Both the position numbers and the translations under genes were made by a program. A DNA stretch of 64,000 nucleotides. It comes from Phycisphaerae bacterium (lineage in GTDB: Bacteria; Planctomycetota; Phycisphaerae; SM23-33). The DNA is taken from assembly GCA_018335035.1 (NCBI GenBank), contig JAGXKT010000001.1, positions 1 to 64,000 of the forward strand, in the 5' to 3' direction. Each line of letters opens with the position of its first letter. The first letter of the stretch is position 1. The notes beneath the pieces were generated by a model. The model was not told the DNA's origin. It made no database searches and worked only from the letters and a program-made list of their open reading frames with translations. Of the stretch, positions 27,775 through 37,789 are shown in pieces.

Positions 27775-30453
27775 TTGGCGAAACGCGTATTTGAGTTGGC
27801 CCGTGAAATCGGCGTGACGAGCAAGACCGTGCTCGAGAAGTGCCGCGCCGAGGGGCTGGACATCAAGAACCACATGTCGACCGTCTCGGCCGGTCTGGAA
27901 GCGACGCTGCGCGAATGGTTCAGCGAGGCGGTTGAAGGCACCGCCGTTGAGACGAGCGAGCATGTGGATCTGGAGCGGGCGCGGAAGGAGGCGGCGCGCC
28001 AGCGTCGCCGTCGCAAGAAGCGCGCTGCCGAAGAGGCCGCTGAGAATCCGCCTGAGCCCGCCGAGGCCGAGCTGCAGCAGACGCCGGAAGCCGAGCCGGC
28101 TGCCGAACCCTCCGAGCCGCCCGCCGGTGAGCCGGAGTCGCCAGTCGAAGCCGCCGTCGCCGAAGCGCCCGAAGCGCCCGAAGCGCCGCCCGATGAAGAC
28201 GAAGTGACCAGCGAGGCCGAATCGGCCGAGGTCGAATCCGACGAGCGCCCGGTCGAAGCCCCGCCGGCCGAGGAAGGCGAGCAGCCGGAAGAAGAACCGG
28301 AAGCCAATGAGTCGGTCATGCCCGCCGGGCCGAAAGTCGTGCCCAAGCCCGCGACATTGCAGGGCCCGCGCGTGGTTCGGATGGAGCGCCCGGAATCGAC
28401 GCCTGCGCCGCGGCGCCGCACGCCTCCGCCGCGCGGCCCGCGCGTCGTGCCGTCTGGGGAGCCGGATCGCACGCGGCGCGGCCGCGAGGACGACCAGCGG
28501 CGCAAACGTAAGCGTCGCAGCCCGCGCCGGCGCAGCGGCGGACGCAGCGCCGACAGCGGGGAGAAGCTCAAGGAATGGCGCAATCAGGATCTGATGGAGC
28601 GCCAGGAGCGCCTGGCGGCCGCCAGCGGAGGCCTACGGCGCCACCGAACTCGTGTCGGCAACAAGGGCGGAAGCGGCGGACCTGCCGTCCAGGCCGGAAC
28701 AGTCGAAATCGAAGAGCCGATTACGGTCAAAAGTTTGTCAGCCGCGACGGGGCTCAAGGCCGGGCTTATCATCAAGAAACTGATGGCCGAAGGGATCATG
28801 GCGACGGTCAACCAAGGCGTGGATCGTGCTCTGGCCGAGAGCGTCGCCGCCGAATACGACATCGAGTTGGTCGTCAAGGAGGCCAAGACGGCCGAGCAGG
28901 AGTTGATGGAGCGCATCGACCGGCGCGAGAAGGGCGCCACCGAGGCGCGGCCGCCGGTCGTGACGTTCCTGGGCCACGTGGACCACGGCAAGACCTCGCT
29001 GCTGGATTACATCCGCAAGACGGGTGTCGCCGGGGGCGAGGCCGGGGGTATCACCCAGCACATCGGCGCTTCGCGCTACGAGTTGGAAGGCGGGCGCCGT
29101 GTGGTGTTTCTGGACACGCCGGGCCATGAGGCCTTCACGGCGATGCGGGCCCGCGGCGCAAACATGACCGACGTGGTGGTGCTGGTCGTGGCCGCCGATG
29201 ACGGGGTCATGCCGCAGACGATCGAGGCGATCAGTCATGCGAAGGCGGCCCAGGTGCCGATCGTTGTGGCGTTGAACAAGATCGACGTTCCCAACGCCAA
29301 CCCCCAGCGGGCGCTGGCGCAGCTTGCCGAGCAAGGGCTCCAACCGCGCGAGTGGGGCGGCGATACCGAGGTGATCCAGACGAGCGCCGAGACCGGGGCG
29401 GGCATCGACACGCTCGTCGAGACGCTCTCGCTGGAAGCGGAGTTGTTGGAGCTTGCTGCCGAGACTGGCGCTCCGGCCGGCGGGTTTGTCATCGAGGCGG
29501 AGGTCGATCCCGGCCGTGGCGTACTGGCCCGGCTGCTGGTGCGCAACGGCACCCTGCGCACGGGCGACGTATTGCTGGCCGGAGGCGGCTACGGGCGCGT
29601 GCGGCAAATGATCGACGACCGCGGCAAGCAGGTCGAGGAGGCGGGCCCCTCGACGGCGGTGGAGGTTGCCGGGCTGGACGAGGTCCCCGATGCGGGCGAT
29701 CGATTCTATGCGGTTGCATCCCAAGACGAGGCCCGCGCCGTCGCAGAGGACCGCCGCCAGCGCAGCAGGGCCGAATCCCTGGCAGCCAACCGGGTCAGCG
29801 TCGAGTCGCTTCTGGCGCAGATGGGCGGCGAGGAGACGCAGGAACTGAAGCTCGTCGTCAAGGCGGACGTTCAGGGCTCGGTCGAGGCGCTTGTCGCTTC
29901 GCTGGAGAAGCTGGCGACCGACGAGGCGCCCTTGAGCGTGCTCCATGCGGGCGTCGGCGGCGTGACCACGGGCGATGTGACGCTGGCCGAAGCGTCCGGC
30001 GCGCTGATTATCGCGTTCAGCGTTGTCGCCGGCGCCCCGGCGCGGCAGTTGGCCGATGAGAAGGATGTGGACATCCGCCAGTACCGGGTGATCTACGATG
30101 TAATCGAGGATGTGCGGCGGGCCCTGGCTGAGGGGTTGGCGCCGGAGATTCGCACCGAGACCCTGGGCCGGGCCGAGGTCCGAGAGGTGTTCAAGGTCTC
30201 GCGCGTGGGCACGGTGGCCGGCTGCTTCGTCCACGACGGCGTGGCGGCGCGCAACGCGAAGGTGCGCGTGACGCGGAACGACGTTATCGTCGTCGACGAG
30301 CGGGACGTGGCGTCTCTCAAGCGTTTCAAGGACGATGCCCGCGAAGTCCGCGCGGGCATGGAATGCGGCGTCCGGATCGCGGGCTTCGACGACGTCAAAG
30401 AAGGCGACATGCTGGAGTTCTACCGGCAGGTCGAAGTCGCCCGGACGCTGTAA
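27775..30453 (+). CDS. infB: translation initiation factor IF-2
   Basis: TTG start; [82 protein letters not shown]. Confidence 0.96.
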   Translation: MAKRVFELAREIGVTSKTVLEKCRAEGLDIKNHMSTVSAGLEATLREWFSEAVEGTAVETSEHVDLERARKEAARQRRRRKKRAAEEAAENPPEPAEAELQQTPEAEPAAEPSEPPAGEPESPVEAAVAEAPEAPEAPPDEDEVTSEAESAEVESDERPVEAPPAEEGEQPEEEPEANESVMPAGPKVVPKPATLQGPRVVRMERPESTPAPRRRTPPPRGPRVVPSGEPDRTRRGREDDQRRKRKRRSPRRRSGGRSADSGEKLKEWRNQDLMERQERLAAASGGLRRHRTRVGNKGGSGGPAVQAGTVEIEEPITVKSLSAATGLKAGLIIKKLMAEGIMATVNQGVDRALAESVAAEYDIELVVKEAKTAEQELMERIDRREKGATEARPPVVTFLGHVDHGKTSLLDYIRKTGVAGGEAGGITQHIGASRYELEGGRRVVFLDTPGHEAFTAMRARGANMTDVVVLVVAADDGVMPQTIEAISHAKAAQVPIVVALNKIDVPNANPQRALAQLAEQGLQPREWGGDTEVIQTSAETGAGIDTLVETLSLEAELLELAAETGAPAGGFVIEAEVDPGRGVLARLLVRNGTLRTGDVLLAGGGYGRVRQMIDDRGKQVEEAGPSTAVEVAGLDEVPDAGDRFYAVASQDEARAVAEDRRQRSRAESLAANRVSVESLLAQMGGEETQELKLVVKADVQGSVEALVASLEKLATDEAPLSVLHAGVGGVTTGDVTLAEASGALIIAFSVVAGAPARQLADEKDVDIRQYRVIYDVIEDVRRALAEGLAPEIRTETLGRAEVREVFKVSRVGTVAGCFVHDGVAARNAKVRVTRNDVIVVDERDVASLKRFKDDAREVRAGMECGVRIAGFDDVKEGDMLEFYRQVEVARTL

Positions 30454-30542
30454 CGAGACGACACCGCAGCGCGTGGCTGTGTGACGTGACCCGCCTGACG
30501 GGCGGGGCGGCTTGCCGCCCGGACGGGCGCAAGGACGCGACA

Positions 30543-30830
30543 ATGGCGACCATAGCAGGGCTGGTTCACCTGCGACTGCACGTGCACCAGGCCAACAGTC
30601 TGAAGGACAAGCGGCGAATCGTCAAAAGCTTCAAGACGCGCCTGTCCAACGCCTTCAACGTCAGCGTCGCCGAAGTGGACGGACTGGACAGCCACCGCAC
30701 CGTGGTTCTGGCCGTGGCCATGGTGGGAAACGACAAACGCTACGTGGAGGGTTCCCTCCAGCGAATCGTCAATGTAGCGGCCGACGAGCGCGATATGGTC
30801 CTGGCGGACCACGAGATCGCGTGGCTGTGA
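30543..30830 (+). CDS. DUF503 domain-containing protein
   Basis: VHLRLHVHQANSLKDKRRIVKSFKTRLSNAFNVSVAEVDGLDSHRTVVLAVAMV; typical infB-DUF503-rbfA context. Confidence 0.9.
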   Translation: MATIAGLVHLRLHVHQANSLKDKRRIVKSFKTRLSNAFNVSVAEVDGLDSHRTVVLAVAMVGNDKRYVEGSLQRIVNVAADERDMVLADHEIAWL

Positions 30831-30838
30831 TTGCAGCG

Positions 30839-31246
30839 ATGAGCCGACGCACGGAACGCCTCAACAGTTTGATCCGTCAGGTGATCGGGGAGTTGATGCT
30901 CTCGAAGCTGTCGGATCCGCGGATCGACCCGGCACGAACTGCCGTGACACGCGTCGAGGTGCCGGAAGACCTGCTGACCGCCAAGGTGTACGTGTCCGTC
31001 ATGGGCAGCGAGAGCGAGCAGCGAACGACGATCCGCGCTTTGCGGCACGCGGCCGGGCATATTCAGGAACTAATGCGGCGACAGGTTCGGCTGCGGCATA
31101 CGCCGGTGCTCCGGTTCGAGCCGGACGAGCAATACAAGAAGACACTCGAGACGCTGGCGAAGATCGACGAGGCAATGAAAGACGTTCGACGCAGGCAGCC
31201 GCACGACGCCGACGACGAACCGCCGCAAGGTGGACGGGACGGGTGA
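30839..31246 (+). CDS. rbfA: 30S ribosome-binding factor A
   Basis: RTERLNSLIRQVIGELMLSKLSDPRIDPARTAVTRVEVPEDLLTAKVYVSVMG, RHTPVLRFEPDEQYKKTLETLAKIDEAM. Confidence 0.94.
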   Translation: MSRRTERLNSLIRQVIGELMLSKLSDPRIDPARTAVTRVEVPEDLLTAKVYVSVMGSESEQRTTIRALRHAAGHIQELMRRQVRLRHTPVLRFEPDEQYKKTLETLAKIDEAMKDVRRRQPHDADDEPPQGGRDG

Positions 31247-32295
31247 TGAAGAACGCTACGGCATATCGCAAGAAGCTCAAATCGCTTTTGAAGCCCTTGC
31301 CGAAGGACGCGGGCCTTCCGGCTGCGGATGAACGCGAAGAGCCCATCCGGGTGTTCGTTCGAGCGGTCCTGGAGGCCGATGCGGCGGACAAACACGCGAA
31401 TAAGGCCGTGGTCGCGCTCGAAGAGGAGTTCGTGGACTACAACGATATGCGCGTCGCGCTGCCCCGAGAGCTGATCGAGTGTATCGGGAAGGACTACCCC
31501 GACGCGCGGGCCAGGGCCGAGCACATTCATGCCGTGTTGACCAACATCTTCCAACGGTTCAATCTCGTCTCATTGGATGCGGTGGCCGATCTGCCCAAAA
31601 CGGAACTGCGACGCCGCCTTCGGGAACTTGGCATGACGCCATATGAAGAGGGCGTCGTCTCCGCGTTGTCGTTCGGCATGGCGACGATACCGACCGACGA
31701 AACGCTCGCCGAATGCCTTGCGATGGACGGCTACGTCGAAGCGGGCAGTGACAGCGACGAGGTGCAGAAGTTCCTGGAGAGGAGCGTAGCCGCCAAGAAC
31801 ATGCCGGGCGCCCATCAAGTGCTCCGTGGCTACGTGCGCAAGCGTGCCAAGCCCCTCGCTCAGAAGCGCAAAAGAGAAGCCGAAGCCGCCCGCGCCGAGG
31901 CCGAGCGCCAAGCTGCTGAGGCCGAAGAAGCTCGCAAGGAGGCGGAAGCGAAAGAGGCCAAGAAGGCCAAGAAGACGAAGAAGGCGAAGAAGACAAAGAG
32001 GGCCAAGAAGGCGAAGAAAGCTACGAAGGCGAAGAAGGCCGCGAAGCGGACGAAAAAGACCGCCAAGCGCAGAACCAGAACCGGTGCGAAGACGTCCAAG
32101 AAGACGGCGCGAAAGACATCGAAAAGAGCATCCGTCGCCACGCACAAGCGCACGAAGGGCGGGAGAAGGTCGTCGAAAAAGGCGAAGAAGAAGGCGACGA
32201 AGAGGGCATCGAAGAAGTCCTCCTCGAAGTCGTCGCGACGTGCGAAGTCTCGCGGGGGCAAGAAGACAGGCGGCAAGGGCGGCCGAAAGAGCTAG
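31243..32295 (+). CDS. hypothetical protein: possible degenerate HhH-GPD/EndoIII-like N-domain plus Lys/Arg/Ala/Ser histone-H1-like tail
   Basis: Start overlaps rbfA stop (GTGATGA); globular N-half ~190 aa, then KKAKKTKKAKKTKRAKKAKKATKAKKAAKRTKK...GGKKTGGKGGRKS. Confidence 0.8.
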   Translation: MMKNATAYRKKLKSLLKPLPKDAGLPAADEREEPIRVFVRAVLEADAADKHANKAVVALEEEFVDYNDMRVALPRELIECIGKDYPDARARAEHIHAVLTNIFQRFNLVSLDAVADLPKTELRRRLRELGMTPYEEGVVSALSFGMATIPTDETLAECLAMDGYVEAGSDSDEVQKFLERSVAAKNMPGAHQVLRGYVRKRAKPLAQKRKREAEAARAEAERQAAEAEEARKEAEAKEAKKAKKTKKAKKTKRAKKAKKATKAKKAAKRTKKTAKRRTRTGAKTSKKTARKTSKRASVATHKRTKGGRRSSKKAKKKATKRASKKSSSKSSRRAKSRGGKKTGGKGGRKS

Positions 32296-32353
32296 TCCGG
32301 TCGGCGGTGCGCTTTCGGGCGGACCGACGGCGCCGGTGAGATAAGGAAGCTTC

Positions 32354-33250
32354 ATGGTTCACAAATCGCGAGAAGACAAACTGGTTCTCGGCATTCCCAA
32401 GGGCTCGTTGCAGGAAGCCACGGTCGACCTTTTTGATCGTGCGGGCTATCGCATTACGGTGTCGTCTCGCAGCTATTACCCGACGATCGATGACGACGAG
32501 ATCGACGCGATCATCCTGCGCCCGCAGGAGATGAGCCGCTTCGTCGAGGCCGGCACGATCGATGTGGGCCTGACCGGTCACGACTGGATCTGCGAGAACG
32601 ACTCGGACGTGGCCGAGGTCGCCGAGTTGGTATACGCCAAGCAGCGGCTGGCGCCCGTGCGGTGGGTGCTGGCCGTTCCGGAAGACAGCCCCGTCCGCGA
32701 CCCGTCGGACCTGGCCGGCGGAATGGTCTCGACGGAACTGGTCAACGTGACCCGCCAGTATTTCGCCGACAAGGGCGTCGACGTGGAAGTGGAGTTCAGC
32801 CACGGCGCGACGGAGGTCAAGGCGAACCTGGGCGAACTCTATGACGCGATCGTGGACGTGACGGAGACGGGCAGTTCGCTGCGCGCCAACCGCCTGCGCG
32901 TCGTAGATACCGTCCTGGCGTCCTCGACCCGCCTGGTCGCCAACCGCGACGCGATGCAGAATGATTGGAAACGCGGCAAGATCGAGAACATCGCCCTGTT
33001 GCTGACGGCCGCCATTCAGGCGAGGGAAAAGGTCGGGCTCAAGCTCAACGTCCCCCGCGCGAAGCTTGACGAGGTGGCCGACGTACTGCCGGCCGAGAAG
33101 AGCCCGACCGTCTCCGACCTCGCCGACCGCGACTGGGTGGCTGTGGAGGTCATTCTCGATGAGGCCGTCGAACGCGAGTTGATCCCGCAGCTCAAACGCG
33201 CCGGGGCGACGGGCATCATTACCTATCCGCTCAACAAGGTCATTCCCTGA
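32354..33250 (+). CDS. hisG: ATP phosphoribosyltransferase (long form)
   Basis: LVLGIPKGSLQEATVDLF, DVGLTGHDWI, DAIVDVTETGSSLRANRLRVVDTVLAS, C-terminal GATGIITYPLNKVIP. Confidence 0.96.
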   Translation: MVHKSREDKLVLGIPKGSLQEATVDLFDRAGYRITVSSRSYYPTIDDDEIDAIILRPQEMSRFVEAGTIDVGLTGHDWICENDSDVAEVAELVYAKQRLAPVRWVLAVPEDSPVRDPSDLAGGMVSTELVNVTRQYFADKGVDVEVEFSHGATEVKANLGELYDAIVDVTETGSSLRANRLRVVDTVLASSTRLVANRDAMQNDWKRGKIENIALLLTAAIQAREKVGLKLNVPRAKLDEVADVLPAEKSPTVSDLADRDWVAVEVILDEAVERELIPQLKRAGATGIITYPLNKVIP

Positions 33251-33275
33251 GGTCGGCGCATTGGAGACGAGGCCC

Positions 33276-36200
33276 ATGGCAGCGCCGCGACGGCAGAGAG
33301 GTGCTTCGACGGAGCCGACCGCACGCCACACACGGCGCTGCGCCACCGGGGCGCTCGTGCTGACGGCGGCGCTGTGCTGCACCTTGTGCGGTTCGTGCGC
33401 GCCGCCGGGCACGCCGAGCGGCCCATCGGCCACGACGCGGCCGGCGAGCCGACCGGCGACGCAACCGGCGCCACTTCCGCCTGAGGCGCGTGTGGCGCTT
33501 GCAGATCTGACGCCGGACATCGCCGCCCCCGTGCGGGCACCGGCCGATGTCGAGCTTCCCGAGCGTGCGAGCGAACTGACGCAGCGGGGAGAGAAGCTGC
33601 TGGCTGAGGGCGATTACGACGCCGCCCGGCGTGTGCTGGAGCGCGCCGTCGGCTTCGCGCCGGATCACCCCCGCATCCGCCACGCGCTGGGGTTGGCCTA
33701 CGCCGGCCTGGACAACGCCGGAAAAGCCGCTGCCAATCTGCGGCGCAGCACGTCCGCGGCGCCGGACGACCTGCCAGGGCAGGTCATCCTCGGCTGGGCG
33801 GCGCTGTCGGAGGACAAGACCGATGAGGCGCTACGGCACTTTCGCACGGCCCGCAAATGCTCAGGGTTCGAGCCCGGAAACCCGTGGGCGGCCGAGGCGC
33901 TGTTGGGACTGACGCACGCCCTGGCCGAGACGGGTCGCTGGCAGGCGGCACTGGATGCTGCCGCAACGCTGAACGTGTGGATCGACCAGCACGGACGAGC
34001 GTATATCGACCGCGAGCGACTTGAATCGCTGGTGCTCGCCCCAGCTCAGTTGATGCGTCTGCGCGGCGGCTTGCTGTTGCGCCTGCGCCGATACGAGGAG
34101 GCGGCGGAGGTGTTGGAGCGGGCCTTCGGGCGGGATCGTCTGGACGAGCGAACGCAACGCATGCTGACGGCGGCGCTTGTGAAGATGGAGGCCTACGAGC
34201 GGGCTGAGGCGCTGTTGAGCGAGCTGGCCTCGGAACCGGCCCAGCGCGGGCAGGTCGCCGCGCTGACGGCACAGGTCTGTCGCGCCGCCGGGGATGCCGC
34301 CGTTGCCCGGCGCATCTGGCAAGCATACCGGCGTGCCAACCCCACCAAGCTGGATGCATCTTTGGCTGCGGCGCTGGCCGAAACGGCCGTGGAGGTCGGC
34401 GGGCACGGCGAGGCGATGGCGATTCTGCGCGGCGTGGCCGAGGAAATGCCCGCCAGCGCGCGCATCGCGCAATCCTTGGCGCGGCTGTACGCCGAGAAAG
34501 GCGAGATCAAACGGGGGCTGGAGGTGCTGGTCGCGGCGCTGGCCGGCGGTGCCGAGAACGCCGATCGCATCGCCCAGGCGGCTCGCGAGGTGGCGGTGCA
34601 CGCCCGTAGCGGGCTGCCGCGACGGCTGATCGATTGGGCTGCGGCCGACGAGCGGGCACCGGCCGCGGCATACTACATCGCCGGCGTAGTCGCCTGGCAG
34701 GCGGGCAAGCCCTACCTTGCGGCAACGACGTTCGACAAAGCCGCGGCGGCACAGGCGGACTTCCTGCCGGCATACGAGGCCTGGGTGGACGTGCTGCTGG
34801 CGACGGAGCGGTACGACCAGACGCGCACCGTGCTGAAGCGCCTGCGCGACGCCCTCGGTGACGAAGCGGTCTTCACGCATTTTCTGGAAGGCAAGGCCCT
34901 GCTGGCGTCGCGCAAGTGCCGATCTGCCGAGGCCGCGCTGAATCGCGCGCTTCAGATCAACGCCCGCCATACGCCGTCTTTGCTTCTGCTGGCGTGGGCG
35001 ATGGAGCGACAGGGGCGCAGCGACGAGGCCAGCGGCCGCCTGATGCAGGAGCTGCGCCAGCGTCCGGAGGACGCGGCGCTCATGCGAGGACTGTTCAGGC
35101 GGCTTCTGGAGCGAGGCGGCACAGACAGCGCGCTGAAGCTGCTCAGCGTATTGCGGAAGTCGAGTGCGCCTCAAGCAGTCGTCGCCGAGATGACGGCCGC
35201 GGTGTATTTGCGTCGTGGCGCCATCGAGCAGGCGGTCGAGGCCATTGAGCACTTTGCCGCCGCCGGCGGCGATGCGCGCGATCAGGCCGTGCTCGAACTG
35301 TGGGCGAGAGCCAACCCGACGCATTGGTTGGTTGCCAAGGACGAGTGGGTGCTGCTGCGGCGTGGTCTCGGCGAGTTGCTGGACGCAAGGCCTGCCGATC
35401 GGCGGGGGGGGCGCCTGTTGACCACGTTGCTGTTGCTCGGGGGACAGTTCGAGCAGGCCGCCGACGTTATGGAGCGGCTTCACCGCCGCTGCCCGGAAGA
35501 CCTGTACATCGAGCGGCGATACGTCACGGCGCTGGCGGCAGCCGAGCGATATGAGCAGGTGGTGCGCCATGCCGAGGGTTTGCTTTCCGAAAACGCGCAA
35601 AACATGTGGGCGCTGGAGCAGGCACTGGGGGCCCTGGACGAACTGAAGCGCACCGACCGCGCCGTTGCGTTGGTCCGCAGTGTGATCGAGCGAGCCGACA
35701 GCGAGGCAGTGCGCAACGAGTGCCGAATGCGCCTGTTGGGCGTTTATGAACAGGCCGAGCGTCCCCAAGAGGCCCTGGAGGCCGTTGAGGAGTGGTTGCC
35801 AACGGCTACGCAGAATCTTGGCCGCGCGCTGCGCGCGATGCGGCTCGTTCTGCTGGTCGAGGCGGGGCGATACGACGATGCACAGGCCGCCGCCGACGAC
35901 TGGCAGAAGACGGGCAGGAGCGACGGGCGAGTGGCGTGGCACATCCTCGCCGATGCGCTCATTGAGGCCGAGCAGTACGACCGCGCCGTCGCGCTGCTGC
36001 GCGAGCGGATCGAGAAGACGGACCGCGAGGAGGACAAGGACGTACTCTCGCAGAAGTTGCTGCTGGCGCTGGGGGCGGCGGGGCATTTCAACGAGGCCGA
36101 CGCCCTCGCCGAAACGTGGTTCACCGACCAACGGTACGCCCGCCAGCCGCGTGAGCTTCTGGTGGCGGCGTACGTCCAGGGGGACAAGCCCGACGAGGCG

Positions 36201-36926
36201 TTGGCGCATGTGGACGCCTGGTTGGAGACACTGTCCGGCCCGGCGCCCGAGACGCGCCCCGCCGGCCGGGACGAGTTGCGCGCGTCCCTGCGTGTTCTGG
36301 CGACACGCCTTCTGGTGATGCAGCATCGCTACGCCGAGGCCGCCGCCCGAGCCGAGCAGTATCTGGCCGACGATGCCGACCAGGTGGACTTGTGGGTTCT
36401 GCGGTCGACGGCCTTGGGCGAGTTGGGCAAGGTCGATCCGGGCATGTCGGCCTTGGAGAAGGCCTACGAGCTGGACGCAGATGACGCGATGCTGAACAAC
36501 AACCTCGGGTACTACTACGCCGACCGCGGCGTGAAGCTGGACAGGGCCGAGGCGATGATTCGAAAGGCCTTGGCGGCCCGACCGGATGAGGCGTCGTTTC
36601 AGGATTCGCTGGGGTGGGCACTCTACAAGCAGGGCAAGCTCCGTCCGTCCGGGAGAATCTTCTATGCCCTGATTGCCTCCGGACGCGGCGGGGATCATCC
36701 GGTGATGCTGGACCACGCCGGTGACGTGTACTACCGGCTTGGGTGGCGCCAGCGGGCGGAACGCATGTGGCGCCGCGCGGTAGAAGCCGCTGACGACGAG
36801 GACGAGCCCATGCGCGAGGTGCGTGTGACGCGGGAGGCGGCCGGACGCAAGCTTGAGGCATTACGGGCGGGACGCCCCGTCGAAGTGGCCCCGCTCGGCG
36901 AGGGTATCGAGACGCGGGCCGACTGA
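33276..36926 (+). CDS. large tetratricopeptide-repeat protein, probably secreted or lipoprotein
   Basis: Export-like N-terminus (ALVLTAALCCTLCGSC) and many TPR units, e.g. AARRVLERAVGFAPDHPRIRHALGLAYAGL. Confidence 0.85.
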   Translation: MAAPRRQRGASTEPTARHTRRCATGALVLTAALCCTLCGSCAPPGTPSGPSATTRPASRPATQPAPLPPEARVALADLTPDIAAPVRAPADVELPERASELTQRGEKLLAEGDYDAARRVLERAVGFAPDHPRIRHALGLAYAGLDNAGKAAANLRRSTSAAPDDLPGQVILGWAALSEDKTDEALRHFRTARKCSGFEPGNPWAAEALLGLTHALAETGRWQAALDAAATLNVWIDQHGRAYIDRERLESLVLAPAQLMRLRGGLLLRLRRYEEAAEVLERAFGRDRLDERTQRMLTAALVKMEAYERAEALLSELASEPAQRGQVAALTAQVCRAAGDAAVARRIWQAYRRANPTKLDASLAAALAETAVEVGGHGEAMAILRGVAEEMPASARIAQSLARLYAEKGEIKRGLEVLVAALAGGAENADRIAQAAREVAVHARSGLPRRLIDWAAADERAPAAAYYIAGVVAWQAGKPYLAATTFDKAAAAQADFLPAYEAWVDVLLATERYDQTRTVLKRLRDALGDEAVFTHFLEGKALLASRKCRSAEAALNRALQINARHTPSLLLLAWAMERQGRSDEASGRLMQELRQRPEDAALMRGLFRRLLERGGTDSALKLLSVLRKSSAPQAVVAEMTAAVYLRRGAIEQAVEAIEHFAAAGGDARDQAVLELWARANPTHWLVAKDEWVLLRRGLGELLDARPADRRGGRLLTTLLLLGGQFEQAADVMERLHRRCPEDLYIERRYVTALAAAERYEQVVRHAEGLLSENAQNMWALEQALGALDELKRTDRAVALVRSVIERADSEAVRNECRMRLLGVYEQAERPQEALEAVEEWLPTATQNLGRALRAMRLVLLVEAGRYDDAQAAADDWQKTGRSDGRVAWHILADALIEAEQYDRAVALLRERIEKTDREEDKDVLSQKLLLALGAAGHFNEADALAETWFTDQRYARQPRELLVAAYVQGDKPDEALAHVDAWLETLSGPAPETRPAGRDELRASLRVLATRLLVMQHRYAEAAARAEQYLADDADQVDLWVLRSTALGELGKVDPGMSALEKAYELDADDAMLNNNLGYYYADRGVKLDRAEAMIRKALAARPDEASFQDSLGWALYKQGKLRPSGRIFYALIASGRGGDHPVMLDHAGDVYYRLGWRQRAERMWRRAVEAADDEDEPMREVRVTREAAGRKLEALRAGRPVEVAPLGEGIETRAD

Positions 36927-36955
36927 CTCCCGGCCGACAGCAACGGAGCACGACG

Positions 36956-37702
36956 ATGGCAGGGCATTCCCACTGGGCACGGATCAAGCGGCAGAAGGCC
37001 GCTAACGACGCCAAACGCGGGCGTGCGTGGAGCAAGTTGGCGCGGCGGATCATCGTCGCTGCGCGTAGCGGCGGCGATCCCGAGGACAACCTGACGCTGC
37101 GATATGCTATCGACGACGCCAAGGCGGCCAACATGCCCAAGGATACCATCGACCGGGCCATCAAGAAGGGCACGGGCGAACTGGGCGGCGCCGAATACGA
37201 ACAGGTGATCTACGAGGGCTACGGGCCCGGCGGGGTGGCGTTTCTGGTCGACTGCCTGACCGACAATCGCAATCGCACCGGTGCGGAGGTTCGCAAGATC
37301 TTCGAGCGCGCCGGCGGGCAACTTGGCGCCACCAACTGCGTCGCGTGGATGTTCGCTCAGAAGGGAACGTTTCTCGTATCGTCCGAGGTGACCGACGAAG
37401 ACACGCTCATGGAGATTGCTCTCGAGGCCGGCGCCGATGACATCCAGCGCGATGGGGACTTCTTCGAGATCACTTGCGACGTCAGCGCCTACGGCAGCGT
37501 CAAGGACGTCCTGGCCGAACGCGAGATTCCAGTGGACTCGTCCGAACTGGCGATGGTGCCCAATAACACCGTCGAGGCCGCGGGCGACAAGGCCCGCCAC
37601 ATCGTGACGCTTATGGAGGCCTTTGAGGATCACGACGACGTGCAGAACGTCTATACGAACGCGGATATCGCTGACGACGTGCTCGCCGAGGCCGGCGGGT
37701 AA
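36956..37702 (+). CDS. YebC/PmpR family transcriptional/translational regulator
   Basis: MAGHSHWARIKRQKAANDAKRGRAWSKLARRIIVAARSGGDPEDNLTLRYAIDDAKAANMPKDTIDRAIKKGTGE. Confidence 0.96.
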   Translation: MAGHSHWARIKRQKAANDAKRGRAWSKLARRIIVAARSGGDPEDNLTLRYAIDDAKAANMPKDTIDRAIKKGTGELGGAEYEQVIYEGYGPGGVAFLVDCLTDNRNRTGAEVRKIFERAGGQLGATNCVAWMFAQKGTFLVSSEVTDEDTLMEIALEAGADDIQRDGDFFEITCDVSAYGSVKDVLAEREIPVDSSELAMVPNNTVEAAGDKARHIVTLMEAFEDHDDVQNVYTNADIADDVLAEAGG

Positions 37703-37789
37703 GCGGGAAACTGACGACTGGCGAGAGCAGAACGGCGAAAGGCATGGCGCGGCGCATTCGTCATTCAAGTCTCTGCGTGTGAGCTTTCG

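Noticed and set aside
28150-28200. GAAGCGCCC short tandem repeat
   Set aside because: Encodes the [10 protein letters not shown] linker in the IF-2 N-terminal region; ordinary low-complexity linker
28738-30543. 601-aa ORF antisense to infB
   Set aside because: Antisense shadow of a strongly conserved gene; no recognisable domain
31960-32290. AAGAAGGCCAAGAAG-type DNA repetition, considered as tandem repeat/CRISPR-like
   Set aside because: In-frame codon repetition encoding a Lys-rich tail; irregular, no spacers
33861-36716. 951-aa ORF antisense to the TPR gene
   Set aside because: Long antisense frame typical of high-GC DNA; composition is H/R/Q/P-rich without motifs, while the sense frame is a coherent TPR protein
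37703-37789. Possible CACACGCAGAG-type repeat (minus strand) after yebC
   Set aside because: Too degenerate and short to distinguish from chance
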